The notes under the pieces: generated by a model
The model's database searches: none
What the model saw: the letters and a program-made list of their open reading frames with translations, nothing else
What the model was told of the DNA's origin: nothing
Shown here: piece after piece, positions 1 to 18,690 of the stretch
Layout: each line of letters opens with the position of its first letter
Position numbering within the stretch: the stretch's first letter is position 1
Origin: Lytechinus variegatus
Taxonomy: Eukaryota; Echinodermata; Echinoidea; Temnopleuroida; Toxopneustidae
Direction of reading: 5' to 3'
DNA: 64,000 nucleotides
Assembly (NCBI RefSeq): GCF_018143015.1
Contig: NC_054746.1
Coordinates: forward strand, 37,760,687-37,824,686
Translations under genes and position numbers: made by a program

Positions 1-165
1 TTTTAGCATCAAATTCTAATACTTTTTTATTCTGAAATAGGGTCGTAGACCAATCGTTATTCGCCTGAACAATAGAAGGGAAAAGGATTGATGACGAGAT
101 CTCGTCATGTCTACATCCATATGGGCATGGGAGAGAAGAGCAGATGAGGCTTTATTGAGAAACGC
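1..165. other. Unassigned flank
   Basis: AT-rich sequence up to the first transposon-like end. I see no exon-like open frame and no recognisable repeat in it. Confidence 0.3.
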
Positions 166-1498
166 AGTGGCGTAGCTACGGGGGGGGGGCATGGGGGGAC
201 GTGCCCCCTGAGATTTGGTGTGCCCCCCCCAGGTGCCCCCCCCCCCCTCTGAAAAAAAATGGCAAAACAAAAAAAAGGAGAAAGAAGAAAAAAGGAATAG
301 AAGAAGAAAGACAAAAAAAATGAAAAAGAAGAGGAAATTAAGGAGGAAGACGAGTGAATGAAATAACGCGATGGAAGACTTTGCAAAAAAGATCTTTCAT
401 GTTAATTACTACATACAATTTTTGCTTGCGCTTCGTGCCAGAATTGCCCGTTCGAGGAGATTTCATATCTTGCTCAATTGGCTGATATGGAGCAAGTTTT
501 GAAGTTAATATACAAAACATATTTTAGCTCGAACATCGAGCTTTCATTATTATTTTTTTATTTACAAATTTACTCTGTAAAATGTCTGCTTTATCGTCTA
601 CATATCACCATTTTAAGCTCACGCTGTTTGGTCACATTGTTTGATTTGCCAAGTCCCCATTGTCTACGTGTATTCCATAATGTTCCATTAAACAAGTGTA
701 GTCAGAATGCCCAGATTCTAGGTCTAAATCTAAAACATGCGCGATAGCCTGCATGCTTTTTATCTATAAAGCGTACTTAAATTATCCAGTTTCACATCAG
801 AATATCTATAGTTGTCTGCTCACGCTTCACGCTCGCATTATTAATGATACCCAATTAACTATTATCCTATTTATAATTTACAAAATATGAAAAAATCTCA
901 ATTTTCTTTCTCTCTCGCTTCGCGCTCGCATCCGTCAACTGTATAGTTATACACCTATCTTATCTATTAACACAAAAAGTGCTTAGATCGAATGTCAAAA
1001 AAAATTGCTCGCGATTCGCGCTCGCATTATTTAAATATATACTGTCTTCGTGGGTAACTGTAAGCAGTCCATAACATGTCCCTTTTCGATAATGCTAGAA
1101 CAGTTAATAATTTCTGCTCGCGCGTGGCGTTCGCTGTAACCATCTACTTACATACGAGTCTTGTTCAGGATCACATATAAAGTTGCCCAAAATATTAAAT
1201 TTTCAGGACAAAATACATGAAAGTAAAAAAAAAAATCGCTCGCGCTTCGCGCTCGCACTTTTTATAAGGCTTATGAGATGATTTAATGTTTATGTTGTTT
1301 CATAAGAATAAAAAATAAGAAGTGACTGATCGGGGGAAAATAGGTGAAGATAATATCGGGCCCCGTCCCCTATCGGCGAAAGTCGGATCCGCCCTTGTGA
1401 CATTTACGCACGTACACACCGGAAAAAATGGTGCCCCCCTGAAAAAGCAAGGACCCCCCAGGAAAAAAAATCCTAGCTACGCCACTGAATGCAGCTTG
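166..1498. mobile_element. Decayed DNA transposon (hAT-like ends)
   Basis: The left end reads CAGTGGCGTAGCTACGG followed by a G run. The right end reads CCTAGCTACGCCACTG after a C-rich stretch, so the two ends are inverted copies about 1.33 kb apart. CAGTGGCGTAGC-type ends with poly-G beside them are typical of hAT-superfamily non-autonomous elements in animals (family knowledge). I do not see a clean 8-bp target duplication, so this could be two separate decayed ends. No transposase-like frame is visible inside; the interior holds the palindrome row listed separately. Confidence 0.5.
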
Positions 1499-1568
1499 TT
1501 CTTTATTTACAGCTCATCCAGTTTCAGATCAGAATATATATTTAAAAAAAAAGCTGCTCGCGCTCGCA
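818..1568. repeat. Six spaced GC-rich palindromic blocks
   Basis: Near-palindromic GCTCGCGCTTCGCGCTCGC-type blocks occur at about 818-837, 912-930, 1007-1026, 1116-1135, 1238-1257 and 1556-1568 (the last shortened). Spacing between the first five is 90-120 bp, in otherwise AT-rich DNA. About 35 bp before the first and last block also match (CCAGTTTCA.ATCAGAATAT), so this is a degenerate tandem array with a unit of about 100 bp. Function unknown. Confidence 0.7.
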
Positions 1569-1899
1569 AGACCCCTAATTTCCCATTGGGTGGGGGGGGC
1601 AGTTCAAATGTATTTGCTGTATATACATACGCGCACCTGGCCAAATTTCCAATAAGTGTCCGAAAATCCACACACACACAGCTTCAACACAGGCGTCGTT
1701 TTCACGAGCGTAAAGTTGCAAAAATCGGGGTATATCTTTCACCGCACCAGATTGATGATAATAGTGTGAAAATTTTTCATCTATTAATTTGATGTACGTA
1801 CAATTAATTCACTTTGCTGTTCATTTGAAATTGTCCATGTTCACAACTCTTGCTATCAAAATGGCAAACGGTCCGAAACCACATAATTTCGAGACACTG

Positions 1900-2102
1900 G
1901 TATCTTTGTTTTCCCACTGAAATATCCCTAAGGGTAAAAAAGGTCGAGATTATCTCAATGCGCTAGTGTTGGAAAGCTACGTGTTTAGGGTCAAATTTGC
2001 GAGGGTACAAAAAATTAAGACTAAACTTTAAAGGATGTACTTTTTGCCCCAAGAGTCGACACTACGCATGGTATCCACTCGTCATGGAAGTGGTCCCCCG
2101 GA
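1900..2102. repeat. Fragment of the GTGGATACCATGCG repeat family
   Basis: This piece ends in CATGGTATCCACTCGTC followed by GGAAGTGGTCCCCC, and shares GTTTAGGGTCAAATTTG and GTACTTTTTGCCCCAA with the copy at 24553-25090. It is one of at least five dispersed copies in the window whose ends read G-run, CACTTCCATTGATGAGTGGATACCA. Confidence 0.6.
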
Positions 2103-2706
2103 TTATTTTCATCATAATTTGCACTGAGTGTGTAAACCTTTATTCACAACATGTTTATAAAAATTTGAATGCATAACTTTATGTAAAGTAGTGAAATTAA
2201 TCAATTTCAAATTATCCTAAAGTGGACCCCCTTTTGGAATAAAACTGTTTTTTATTTAGCTTCCTTTGGAATAAAACTCAAATTTGCACTTATTTTTTTT
2301 TTACCAACCTTCCCAATTTGTTTTCTTCAAATGCGATATTGTGCATTTGATTCCGACGCCGAAGATACATAGGCCTATTATGGCCAAAAGTGGATTTAGC
2401 CATTTTGGAATCAAGCTCTTCAATTTATTAATGAGATATTTTACACCCAATTTAAGGCTCCATAACAATTATTGACTTACTTATGAATTAAAAACGTCAC
2501 ACCGTGTCACGGTGCATTTATGCCTAATAATTTGTGATAATTTTACTTTTGCTATGAAAAGGTAGGCCTATGAATACTTTTGCCGTGGAGAATAAAATAT
2601 AATTTCTTTCATTGCAAGTTATGAAACTGCGAAAGTAATATTAAGAAATGAAAGTTTACCTTACGATTGTACTTACTTTTGTTATGGTTATGATAAAGTC
2701 ATGTTG
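2103..2706. other. Intergenic, no gene seen
   Basis: AT-rich DNA with short internally repeated phrases such as TTTGGAATAAAACT. No splice-bounded coding segment or RNA gene was recognised. Confidence 0.3.
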
Positions 2707-2955
2707 ATAATAATAATATTAATGTTTTATTTACCCAGGGTATAGCCACTTCAGTTACTCCTGCTCTACCAGCGGGCCCTGCATATACATAACATGTTAT
2801 TATTACCCTTCTCCAATCTAAATGCTGAGCGCCTAGCACGTATATAGGCAGAAGGTCCCATTTTTATAAGTCTTTGGTATGACTCGGCCGAGGATCGAAC
2901 CCACGACCTCCCGTTCATCAGGCGGACGCTCTAACGCTGAGCTACCATTCCCGGT
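2707..2955 (-). mobile_element. tRNA-derived SINE
   Basis: Read on the minus strand, the element begins with a tRNA-like head. It has an A-box-like TAGCTCAGCGTTAGAGCG (2927-2944) and a B box GGTTCGATCC (2892-2901). A non-tRNA body follows, containing GTGGCTATACCCTGGG, and then an ATT-rich 3' tail near 2707-2731. This is the layout of a tRNA-derived SINE transcribed by RNA polymerase III. The head is not a working tRNA gene because the 3' acceptor half is missing. Partner LINE unknown. Confidence 0.8.
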
Positions 2956-4279
2956 GTTGAAAGTGATATTTTGATATGGCACCCATTATGCAGTTAAACA
3001 CAGCTAGGAATGCATTATTTTATATGGTATAATATTTTTTTTAACACATTAACATAACTAATGTACAAAATGTAAATGAGTCATGTTCAGAATTTGAATG
3101 TTGCATCATCTTTGAATACATAACATTTCTCAAAGATTGACCAACATATTCTTTCATAAACTTCTTCACGAATCTTCTCCTTGTTACAATGTGCAAGTTG
3201 TTTTTGGAAAGCTCATTAGGCCGAAGGGTTGCCTTAATTCGCTTGTCATATAATGATTGCACTTCAGTCTTTAGATAGTCCCCCTATTGAGATACAAAAA
3301 AAATGTTTATCTGGTCGGTTGATATTTGTATTTTTTAAAGTTTTTTTATTCAGAGAAAATAATAGGCCCTACATGGCAACAGTATTCTATCCTTCTCATT
3401 TTTCTTTTTCTTTTCTGAGTTTTCTTTCCTCAAACTCGGGGGGGGGGGGGGCTAAGGACCCTTATAGCTCACCCTTTGTCCTCTGTTGCCAAGGAGACAT
3501 AGCCCTCGGTTTTGATGTATGGTGCCCTCTAAATAATTTTATATTACCCTTCCCCTTATTTGGCTCTTAAAGGACAAGTCCACCCTACCAAAAGTTGATT
3601 TGAATAAGAGATGGATGGATAGATAGATAAATTTTGTTTTCACACGGTAAAAAACCCAAACAGATACAGAGTCTGATTTGCATTGGGGCCGTGCCACGAA
3701 TAAAAAATGTACAAAGTAAAAGGCGCCCAATCTTAGTATACATGAATAATACCTAAAACATATAATCGTAATTACCAGGTGATAATACAAAAAAGTTAAG
3801 TTTATACAAATAATTACGAATTGTAATCAAATGATAAGTTTGGAATATACAGAATATCTTCAATATGAATGTATAATACAGAAAATAGGTGTAATATTAC
3901 TCAGATAAATTATTATAAATGGATTAATTTGAATTATTGAGAAAAAACTCTGCCTTAGAACACTGCACACTCACCCTTACTAACAGAAACACACCATACA
4001 CCCTTCCAAACACCCGTCATCATTAATTCTCATCCCTTGATGCATACAGGTATAATGGGTAAAAAAATCATATAAAACAACAAAAAAAGAAGACATACCC
4101 TCCACCCACCAACCTATTCATTTGTGATTCATTTCCTTAAATTAATATATAAAGCCATTTTGAAACTGTATTAGATTGTTGCATTTGAATTGGTAATGTG
4201 TTCCAGCTTTGAGCCCTCCTGAACGTAAAAGTTTTCTTACCAGATTCGGTTTATTTGCTTGGGGGCCGGATATTTAAAG
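2956..4279. other. Intergenic with scattered repeat ends
   Basis: Contains a G run (about 3439-3452), a TTAAAGGACAAGTCCACCC end near 3568 that resembles the TTAA-flanked MITE ends elsewhere in the window, and an unassigned AT-rich stretch. No coding segment is supported. Confidence 0.35.
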
Positions 4280-4630
4280 TTATTGGACTTGACCGTGTGT
4301 ATTATGTATAACTATAAAATGAAAATCTTTCAATGAAATATGTCGGTACCTGACCAGTCCTGTCATTATCTTAGACCTCCGTAGCAATGCTGTCACTTCG
4401 GTTTTCTTGTAGCGTTACCCATTTTAATCTATCTAAATTTTCTTTGGAAGATAAAACTGAAGATGAATACCATGGAGATCGGTTTATTATTCGGGCAGCC
4501 CTATTTTGTAGCTTTTGAATAGAACTTTCTGATTAATCAACCCGCAGTTACCCCATACAACATCACAATAATTAAAATGTGACATTAGTAGGGAATTATT
4601 AACAAAATTGGGACCTTTCGCAATCTTCAC
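4280..4630 (-). mobile_element. LINE reverse-transcriptase 3' fragment
   Basis: On the minus strand the reading contains SHFNYCDVVWGNCG followed, after a frame change, by LQKLQNRAARIINRSPWYSS and LDRLKWVTLQENR. The motif HF-YC-VVWGNC...LQKLQNRAARI is characteristic of the region after the palm in jockey/CR1-like LINE reverse transcriptases. Frameshifts and stops show it is dead. It probably belongs with the RT piece at 5835-6150, with later insertions in between. Confidence 0.75.
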
Positions 4631-4647
4631 CGACGCTAATATTGGGG

Positions 4648-4774
4648 TCCCCTTACACAAAAGTTAACGCTTAATCATACACTTGATTTTTATGATTGAT
4701 TGTACATTATAGTCAATAGAATCAAACGTAGAAAACTGCTGTACGATCAATGCTAAACTTTGTGTTACAGGGGG
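4648..4774. mobile_element. Small foldback MITE
   Basis: The left arm CCCCTTACACAAAAGTTAACGC and the right arm GCTAAACTTTGTGTTACAGGGG are inverted copies with a few differences, giving a hairpin-like unit of about 127 bp. No coding capacity; class not determined. Confidence 0.55.
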
Positions 4775-5275
4775 GTTACAGGCCCTACAGATCTGCTTTT
4801 CGTGTGCAAAATCCTTTCCCGCGACACCCGCACTATACATACATGTATATTATGACTGATGGCTGGAGATATTCGAAATGCAGGACCTAAAATAGATTAT
4901 GACATGGATAAGAAAGTGGTTTTTCAAACAGATCGAGTATATATTGAGTGAGGAAAAACTTACTGAATGAAAGCTTAGATATAGATCATTACAGTCCATC
5001 GAATCGATATTGCATCTAATGTGGATTATTGGTGGATCACTGGCAATTGATTTCATGGGTCAGATCAACCTCTCTCACTAGCCAAAACCATTTCTGTACA
5101 CAGCATATACATGTACAATACGTTTAAGCACGGACCCTATAGGGTCCATGGTTTGAGCTAACGGGTTTCTTTGTTCTATTGTGTACGCCTTCTACACAAA
5201 CGATATGCCTCTAGCACACGATGTAATGGGCATTATGTTTTACTTTCCCCAGAAATGGGGATTAGATTCAAATTC

Positions 5276-5580
5276 CGGGGGGACCACTTCCATTGATAAG
5301 TGGATACCAGGCGCGACAATGGAGTTTCGAAAAGCACCCTAAACAATGGAAGTAAGTCTTTTTCATATTATGAAAATGCATCTCTTAATTAGTATTTGGA
5401 TTGTGACACCCTACAAGTATTGGATATGTCAGTATCCCTTTTTCAGCATTTTAAACATCGTTTTGACACCCTTAAAACGCTACATAGGTCTATACGTAAT
5501 GTACTTGCCCACTCTGTCCCCTTTTACGCGTGGTTGCTCTTGGTATCCACTAATCAATGGAAGTGGGCCCCCCGGGCGGC
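5276..5580. mobile_element. Near-complete GTGGATACCATGCG-family MITE
   Basis: The left end (GGGACCACTTCCATTGATAA then GTGGATACCA) and right end (TGGTATCCACTAATCAATGG then AAGTGGGCCCCCC) are inverted repeats of about 33 bp around a unique interior. This looks like a nearly full-length copy (about 305 bp) of the family whose other copies lie at 1900-2102, 16660-17016, 22960-23155 and 24553-25090. It sits inside the broken LINE region. Confidence 0.6.
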
Positions 5581-5834
5581 CTCTCGAGCTCTAGGAGGAG
5601 TCAAATGTGGCTTTGGAAAGTCGTCCTCAATCGGATATATCGCTGTTACCATAGTAGCAACCAGAATTTTGCACACGAAACGCATATTGAACGTTTCCGT
5701 CGCAGATGCGAAACGAAAAAAAAAATCTCATGTCACACAATTTGCATTGCCGGCTAGAGTTTTACGACGGGCCCAAAAAGTCTCTTCCAAAATCAACTAC
5801 CGTTGTAAAGTAGCGTCCGCGTCCTCAAACGAAA

Positions 5835-6150
5835 GGTCGGGAATGATAAGATCATTTCGACGACGAAGTTCTTTATAGACTTTAACATGAATAAACCACC
5901 ATTTACTTTCTTCTGAACATAATCAATATGGTTTTGCCATGTTAAATTGGAATCAAGAATAACACCTAAATATTTACATTCATCTACCTACCTTACGCTA
6001 GCAATGGAGTATTTTCAGCATGTATATCTGAAACATAGCATATTCAATTTTACAGAGCCTTTGTTTGGTACCTACTACAATGTACTCGGTTTTATCGATG
6101 TTTAAATGTATTTTATTTTTAATCAGCCATTTCAGCCAAATCCAACAAGC
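5835..6150 (-). mobile_element. LINE reverse-transcriptase fragment
   Basis: On the minus strand, NKIHLNIDKTEYIVVGTKQR is followed, after a short decayed stretch, by KYLGVILDSNLTWQNHIDYV and KKVNGGLFMLKSIKN. The L(N/K)xxKTEY-(I/M)-G and YLGV-(I/L)-D..L.W..HI motifs are the palm and thumb region of CR1/jockey-type LINE reverse transcriptases. The copy is non-functional. The fragment at 4280-4630 continues the same domain order, so I infer one LINE insertion split by later elements. Confidence 0.8.
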
Positions 6151-6154
6151 GTAT

Positions 6155-6560
6155 ATATAACACTAAAAATTTCATCAAAATCGGATGTAAAATAAGAAAG
6201 TTATGACATTGTTAAGTTTCGCTTAATTTCACATACAGTTATATGCATCCCGGTTGGAATGCAATTGAGAGAACTGATGACATCACTCACTCAATATTTC
6301 TATTGTATTTTATCATATGAAATTCTAATTTTCTCCTCATTCAATGTGTCCTGTGAAACAAAGTTTTATTTATCCGGCCTTCATGTAGAATACCAAGTTC
6401 AGTCAGTTGGTCTATATTGTAAAAATGGAAATATTGTACAGTTCAAACATTAATAAACAAAAGAAATTAGTGAGTGAGGGACATCATCATCATCGATTCT
6501 CTCTTTTGCAGGTGTCTAAATTATTGTGCACATAACTATTTTGTGAAAATTAACGTCTAT
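6155..6560. mobile_element. Truncated MITE related to the 40251 copy
   Basis: Shares TTTCATCAAAATC, GTAAAATAAGAAAGTTATGA, AAGTTTCGCTTA and CTGATGACATC with the full element at 40251-40782. The outer ends with TTAA are missing. It lies directly between the LINE fragment and the YIPF4 promoter region. Confidence 0.6.
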
Positions 6561-6561
6561 G

Positions 6562-6731
6562 ATTTGGGGAGCTCAAAAAAAGCACTGTCTCAATTAAACT
6601 GATCAGTGGTCTCAATTCACAGAATACTTGATTTGCGCCCTCTTTAGTTATGTTGACGTGGTGCGCTCGAGCTCGAGAGACCCCAATTAACCGGCTGTGA
6701 AGTTTAGACCACCTAATTAAAATCTCGAAAC
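6562..6731 (+). promoter_or_regulatory. Putative YIPF4 promoter and 5' UTR
   Basis: This is the repeat-free segment just before the YIPF4 start codon. It contains a CRE-like TGACGTGG near 6654 and no TATA box at a fitting distance. The ATG context is GAAACATGT, with A at -3. The transcription start cannot be fixed from sequence. Confidence 0.3.
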
Positions 6732-14633
<7,902 letters not shown>

Positions 14634-15380
14634 TTGAAGGATCTGTCCACCAAGCTGTCCAGTTTACCTTGATAGAACCATTCATCTTTGATCTATAAAG
14701 ACATTGTGAGACATTAATCTTCAAGGTAGCTCAATACAATACCTTAATTGAGAAGGTTATTTCTTGTAGAACTGCTGAAATTGGAATACTCTGTAGTTGC
14801 TCAGTTTTGAGCATTGAGAGGCAGAGTGATCTAAAAAAAACTTAAATTATGTGTATTTATCATGCTTAAGATTTGTATTTTATTAGGGAATGCATGAAGC
14901 AGCATTTTATCTGTCAAATTGAAGATATGTTATGTTGCAAAGTTGTGCAGACAAAGTCATGACATCATATTTTTTTATAGAATTTAATTGGTTCTAAATT
15001 TTGTGCTGTCACCAGACTAATATAAGTGGCTCATGAATTTACATTATATAATATTTGACTTTGTACACTAAATTTCATTATACAGGGGACTTATCATACA
15101 TGACATATCATACACACATGTATGAAAATATGAAATAGTTTCATGGGGATGTGACATCAGCTCACCTAATGAATATTTATAATGATGTGCGTATGACTTT
15201 TCTAATAATTATTTTCAGCCTGAAGTAACCTTTAAATTGGTAATTTGGTATATATGGGATTGTAGCAAGTCCTAATAACAACTTTTCTATCTCTTGTATC
15301 CTGCATGTACATCAGGAATTTGTGTTTTTATCTTAATACGCACCTTTTTCCACAGGGTTATGAACAAAATGTCAAATAAA
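14634..15380 (+). other. Putative YIPF4 3' UTR with AATAAA
   Basis: No open frame of interest follows the stop. An AATAAA at 15375-15380 is followed about 30 bp later by the GT-rich GTGTTTGTGG, which would fit a polyadenylation site and a 3' UTR of about 750 bases. Other sites are possible. Confidence 0.4.
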
Positions 15381-15971
15381 TATCATATTAGGTGAATCTT
15401 TACCATAACAAAGTGTTTGTGGTAGCCCACTTCGGGGTGAATGAGCTGAAGCGAGCTTCCATTTACATGATTGTGTCTTCATCAGAACAAAGTCAGACCA
15501 GAACTTGACCCTTCAAGTTCTTGCCTTAAGTGCTTGCTATGCATGAATGTGTGATGGCTTTGCTCTATACCGGTTTCATTGTAAATCTGTATGGCATGCT
15601 CCGTAAAGCATTATGGGATTGACCTTAATATTGGACACTCTGCATAATGGCGCACTTATTTGCATTTTATCAGGCTATTCTGGAAATGTTTTGGGCATAC
15701 TTTTTTCTGCAAATAAGGGGATAGTGGAAAATGAGCCAATTTTTTTCTGAGCAGGCTAGTGGGCTAGAGTATCAATATCATTTTGATGAAGACATCCCTA
15801 TGAAACCTGTATATGTATTCAGAAAAACAGCAAATACAAGAGAAGAATTCCTAACACCGATAGAATATATTTTAGTGACAAGTCTTGAGTTCTGTAAGAT
15901 AACTTTGAAGCTACATGTAGATAATTATCTTTGAATCAACAGTGCAACATTAACCAAGCTTTGATAATGAG

Positions 15972-16196
15972 GTATGCTAGATCTTAGTATATGCTTATAT
16001 ATATATTGCTATGCCTACATGTACAAGCTGCTCTACAATCTATGATTTGTGCAAAAATACAGTTTATATGTTATGTTTAAATGATGTATGCTAGATCTAC
16101 TTTTATTATATGCCTTTATATGTTTCAATGCCTACATGTACAAGCTGCTCTACAATCTTATGATTTGTGCAAAAATACAGTTTAGATGTTATGTGT
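15972..16196. repeat. Tandem duplication of about 115 bp
   Basis: The stretch with CCTACATGTACAAGCTGCTC and GATTTGTGCAAAAATACAGT occurs twice in direct orientation, about 112 bp apart, with few differences. It looks recent and non-coding. Confidence 0.8.
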
Positions 16197-16229
16197 GCTC
16201 AGAAAGCCATAAAGATTCAGTCCTGCCTT

Positions 16230-16490
16230 GCTCCCCCTCTTAGATATTTTTTTTATTTTTTATTTTTTTTTTTGGCCTGTCAATTTTTTTCCTGCGTCCC
16301 CCCTGAATTCATGTGGACCCCCCCCCTGAAACTTGTGTTGTCCCCTCTCCAAAAGTTTAGGTTGATGACCTTTTTTTTTTGCTTGTCAAAAATTTTTGGG
16401 GCGCTTGTCCAATTTTTTCGTGTCCATCCCAAAATTTCAGGTGGACACCCCCTAAATTTTTTGGCTTCCGCCGCCAATGCTGTCATGTGA
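16230..16490. other. C-rich, T-rich low-complexity stretch
   Basis: Alternating T runs and C runs (CCCCCCCTGAAACTTGTG, GTGGACACCCCCTAAAT) resemble the interior of poly-G/C-ended transposon relics. The open frames here on both strands are low complexity. Confidence 0.4.
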
Positions 16491-16659
16491 TGCGCATTCA
16501 TCCAATCTGCTGGTCTTCTCTTCTTGAGATATTTTTTTCATCTTTATATTTCTTTTTACTCCCACTACTTGAATAAGGCGCCGAGTAGATTATCTCCCTC
16601 CGCAACCAGAATTGCTTTCAGTGTGCCTATAATGCTTGGTTGGTCCGGGTGTGTCCGAG

Positions 16660-17020
16660 GGAGGGGGGGGGGGGGGGGGCACTTCCTTTGACGAGTGGAT
16701 GCCATGCGTGAACAAAAAGATAGGGCATGCTACATATAAGGGTGTCAAAGACAATGAAATATTGATTTTTTTTTTTCGCTATGAAAAATAAGTGTTTATC
16801 GTCCAATTTGTGAGGGTATGAAAAGACTGTACTAAGGATGTTCTTTTTGCCTCAACACTACGTGTTTATGGTCCAGTTGAGCGAGGTGTGTCTGGTGGTA
16901 GGCTACTAATCCCAATGAAAGTAAAGGTAAGCCGACGTCCTTGACAGAACAAATAAGATGTGTGAGGATAGAGTTTCACAAGCTAAACTCGTTGAGGGGT
17001 GACTTGTTTAGGGTACTTAT
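16660..17020. mobile_element. GTGGATACCATGCG-family copy, left part
   Basis: Starts with a long G run and CACTTCCTTTGACGAGTGGA then TGCCATGCG, and runs to TTGTTTAGGGTACTTAT at 17020. The sequence resumes at 18383 with TTATCGAAACCCCGCATGG. The transposon at 17021-18382 therefore sits inside this older element, with TTAT duplicated. Confidence 0.65.
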
Positions 17021-18382
17021 GGGCAAGTCCAAGAAAAGGTCACCCTAGAAGGCAAAATTTCATCTTCAATTTAAGAAATTATCTTTGGTGGAGTAAGAAA
17101 GCCTAAATGTTGAATTTTAAAATTTCATTAAGAAAAATGTGATAATATGCATATTTATGCTAATTTGGGGCACCTAATTTGCATAATTGGTATAATGGGT
17201 GTTACGTATGGGACAATTATAAAAACTCATAGAAAATAAAAACAAAACTTGTGAGATTTAGTCATAGGTGGGACATGGACCCCCTAACATCTTAATACTT
17301 ATGAGGGAAAAAAAGTGGTGTCATCTAATTAATTATGCAAATTAGGTCTTGTCCAAGGATGGAATGTCCCATACGTAACGTTTTGAGGATGTTTTTTTAA
17401 GTTATTTCTCATAATACAATACTTGTATTGTTGCATCTCTGGGAAGTTCTAATTTATAAAGTATGAAAATGTTATACCACAAAAAGTTTCAAAAATAGAG
17501 TTTACTTTTTAATTAAAAGTTAATTAAAAAATTGTTACGTATGGGACAACATGTTACGTATGGGACATTTACACACAATGTCAATGGGGAGGTTTGTGTA
17601 CAAAGTGAATGGAGAAAAACAAATTTCAAGAGTGCTCTAAATAGTGATTATTTACCTTTTCTTTAGTTTTTGAAGACTGATTTGTTATAAATACTGATTA
17701 ATGAAAACAACTGAAGCGAAAAAATTGTGAAAATGGAAAAATATGAAAAAAATAAAAAACAATAGAAATACATGAGAAATTCATGAAACTATGAAAAACA
17801 AGAAAAAAAAATGTTGAAATGGCTAATTTTCTTTTCAGTCATATCAAATATGTCTCAATAGAACATTTTAAAAGACAGAAACTCTTTGGTTATTTCCATA
17901 TTTTAAATTATATCAATTTTTTTAATTTTGGGGAAAATTGTGTACGTTCTCTATGGGGACAAAATGTCCCATACGTAACTGTCCCATACGTAACATGTCA
18001 TTAATTTGTTTAATTAGAGTCTGTAATTAGAGGGATTTGACTTATGACATGAAACTTGCCTTAGATATACTAGAGTATTGTGACTTCTATCACACTAAGT
18101 TACAAGTTGTCAAATGAAATACTTTCAGAGAATTCTCAACTTGAAAAAAATGTTTTTAAAATTGTCTTTTTTCTGCGTCCCATACGTAACGGCCCATCTT
18201 TTCTCTCTAAAAGGTAAAGGTCAAAGTCATATGTCACCATTTTTTCCATGATTATTCTTCTCCTAGATGTCTACCATCATGAGGGTATTCAATCTAATAA
18301 AAGTCAATTAACACTATTTTTCAGGTCATTGAAGCCTCTGAAATGTCCCATACGTAACGTGCGCGAATTCTTGGACTTGCCC
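17021..18382. mobile_element. 1,362-bp transposon with eight 15-bp motifs
   Basis: Perfect 15-bp terminal inverted repeats, GGGCAAGTCCAAGAA (17021-17035) and TTCTTGGACTTGCCC (18368-18382), are flanked by the direct repeat TTAT (17017-17020 and 18383-18386). The interior is AT-rich, shows no transposase-like frame, and contains GTTACGTATGGGACA or its complement eight times. The element interrupts an older repeat whose sequence reads through when it and one TTAT are removed. Superfamily not recognised; the 4-bp duplication is the best clue. Confidence 0.85.
17201..18358. repeat. Eight dispersed GTTACGTATGGGACA motifs
   Basis: Plus-strand copies: 17201-17215, 17534-17548, 17553-17567. Minus-strand copies (TGTCCCATACGTAAC): 17365-17379, 17965-17979, 17980-17994, 18177-18190 (lacking the first T) and 18344-18358. 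The 14-15 bases are invariant while the DNA between copies is AT-rich and unrelated. Two pairs are adjacent: 17534 with 17553 as a direct repeat, and 17965 with 17980 back to back. The core TACGTA is palindromic. Confidence 0.95.
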
Positions 18383-18690
18383 TTATCGAAACCCCGCATG
18401 GTCACGCTCGCCAATGAAGCGACTCCTAGGTTAGTGAACAAAAATGTTGGGAGCTATACAATGAATGGATGAGAAAAGTTTCAAAATGTAAAGAATTAAA
18501 AAGTTGTTTTGGAATACTTGCAGCGTACTATTATTATTTAGTAGGATGCTAATGACAACATACTATGCATTTTATTTTTTTCTGGGGGGGGGGAGGGCAC
18601 TGTGGGCAAGTGGCCCCCGTGCATGCCTCCCCCCTTGGTGCCGTTTATGGTATGGGGGCGGACCCAGCCCCGTTACCTCGATCGGGATAT
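18383..18690. other. Older repeat remainder and spacer
   Basis: Right part of the interrupted GTGGATACCATGCG-family copy (to about 18440), then unassigned sequence with a G run near 18583-18592 and a GC-rich patch. No gene. Confidence 0.4.

Noticed and set aside
2880..2955. A functional tRNA gene
   Set aside because: A and B boxes are present, but the sequence runs on into a SINE body and lacks a complete 3' acceptor stem.
5396..5878. 160-codon plus-strand frame
   Set aside because: Runs across a MITE and the antisense of a LINE fragment; no conserved motif and no splice support.
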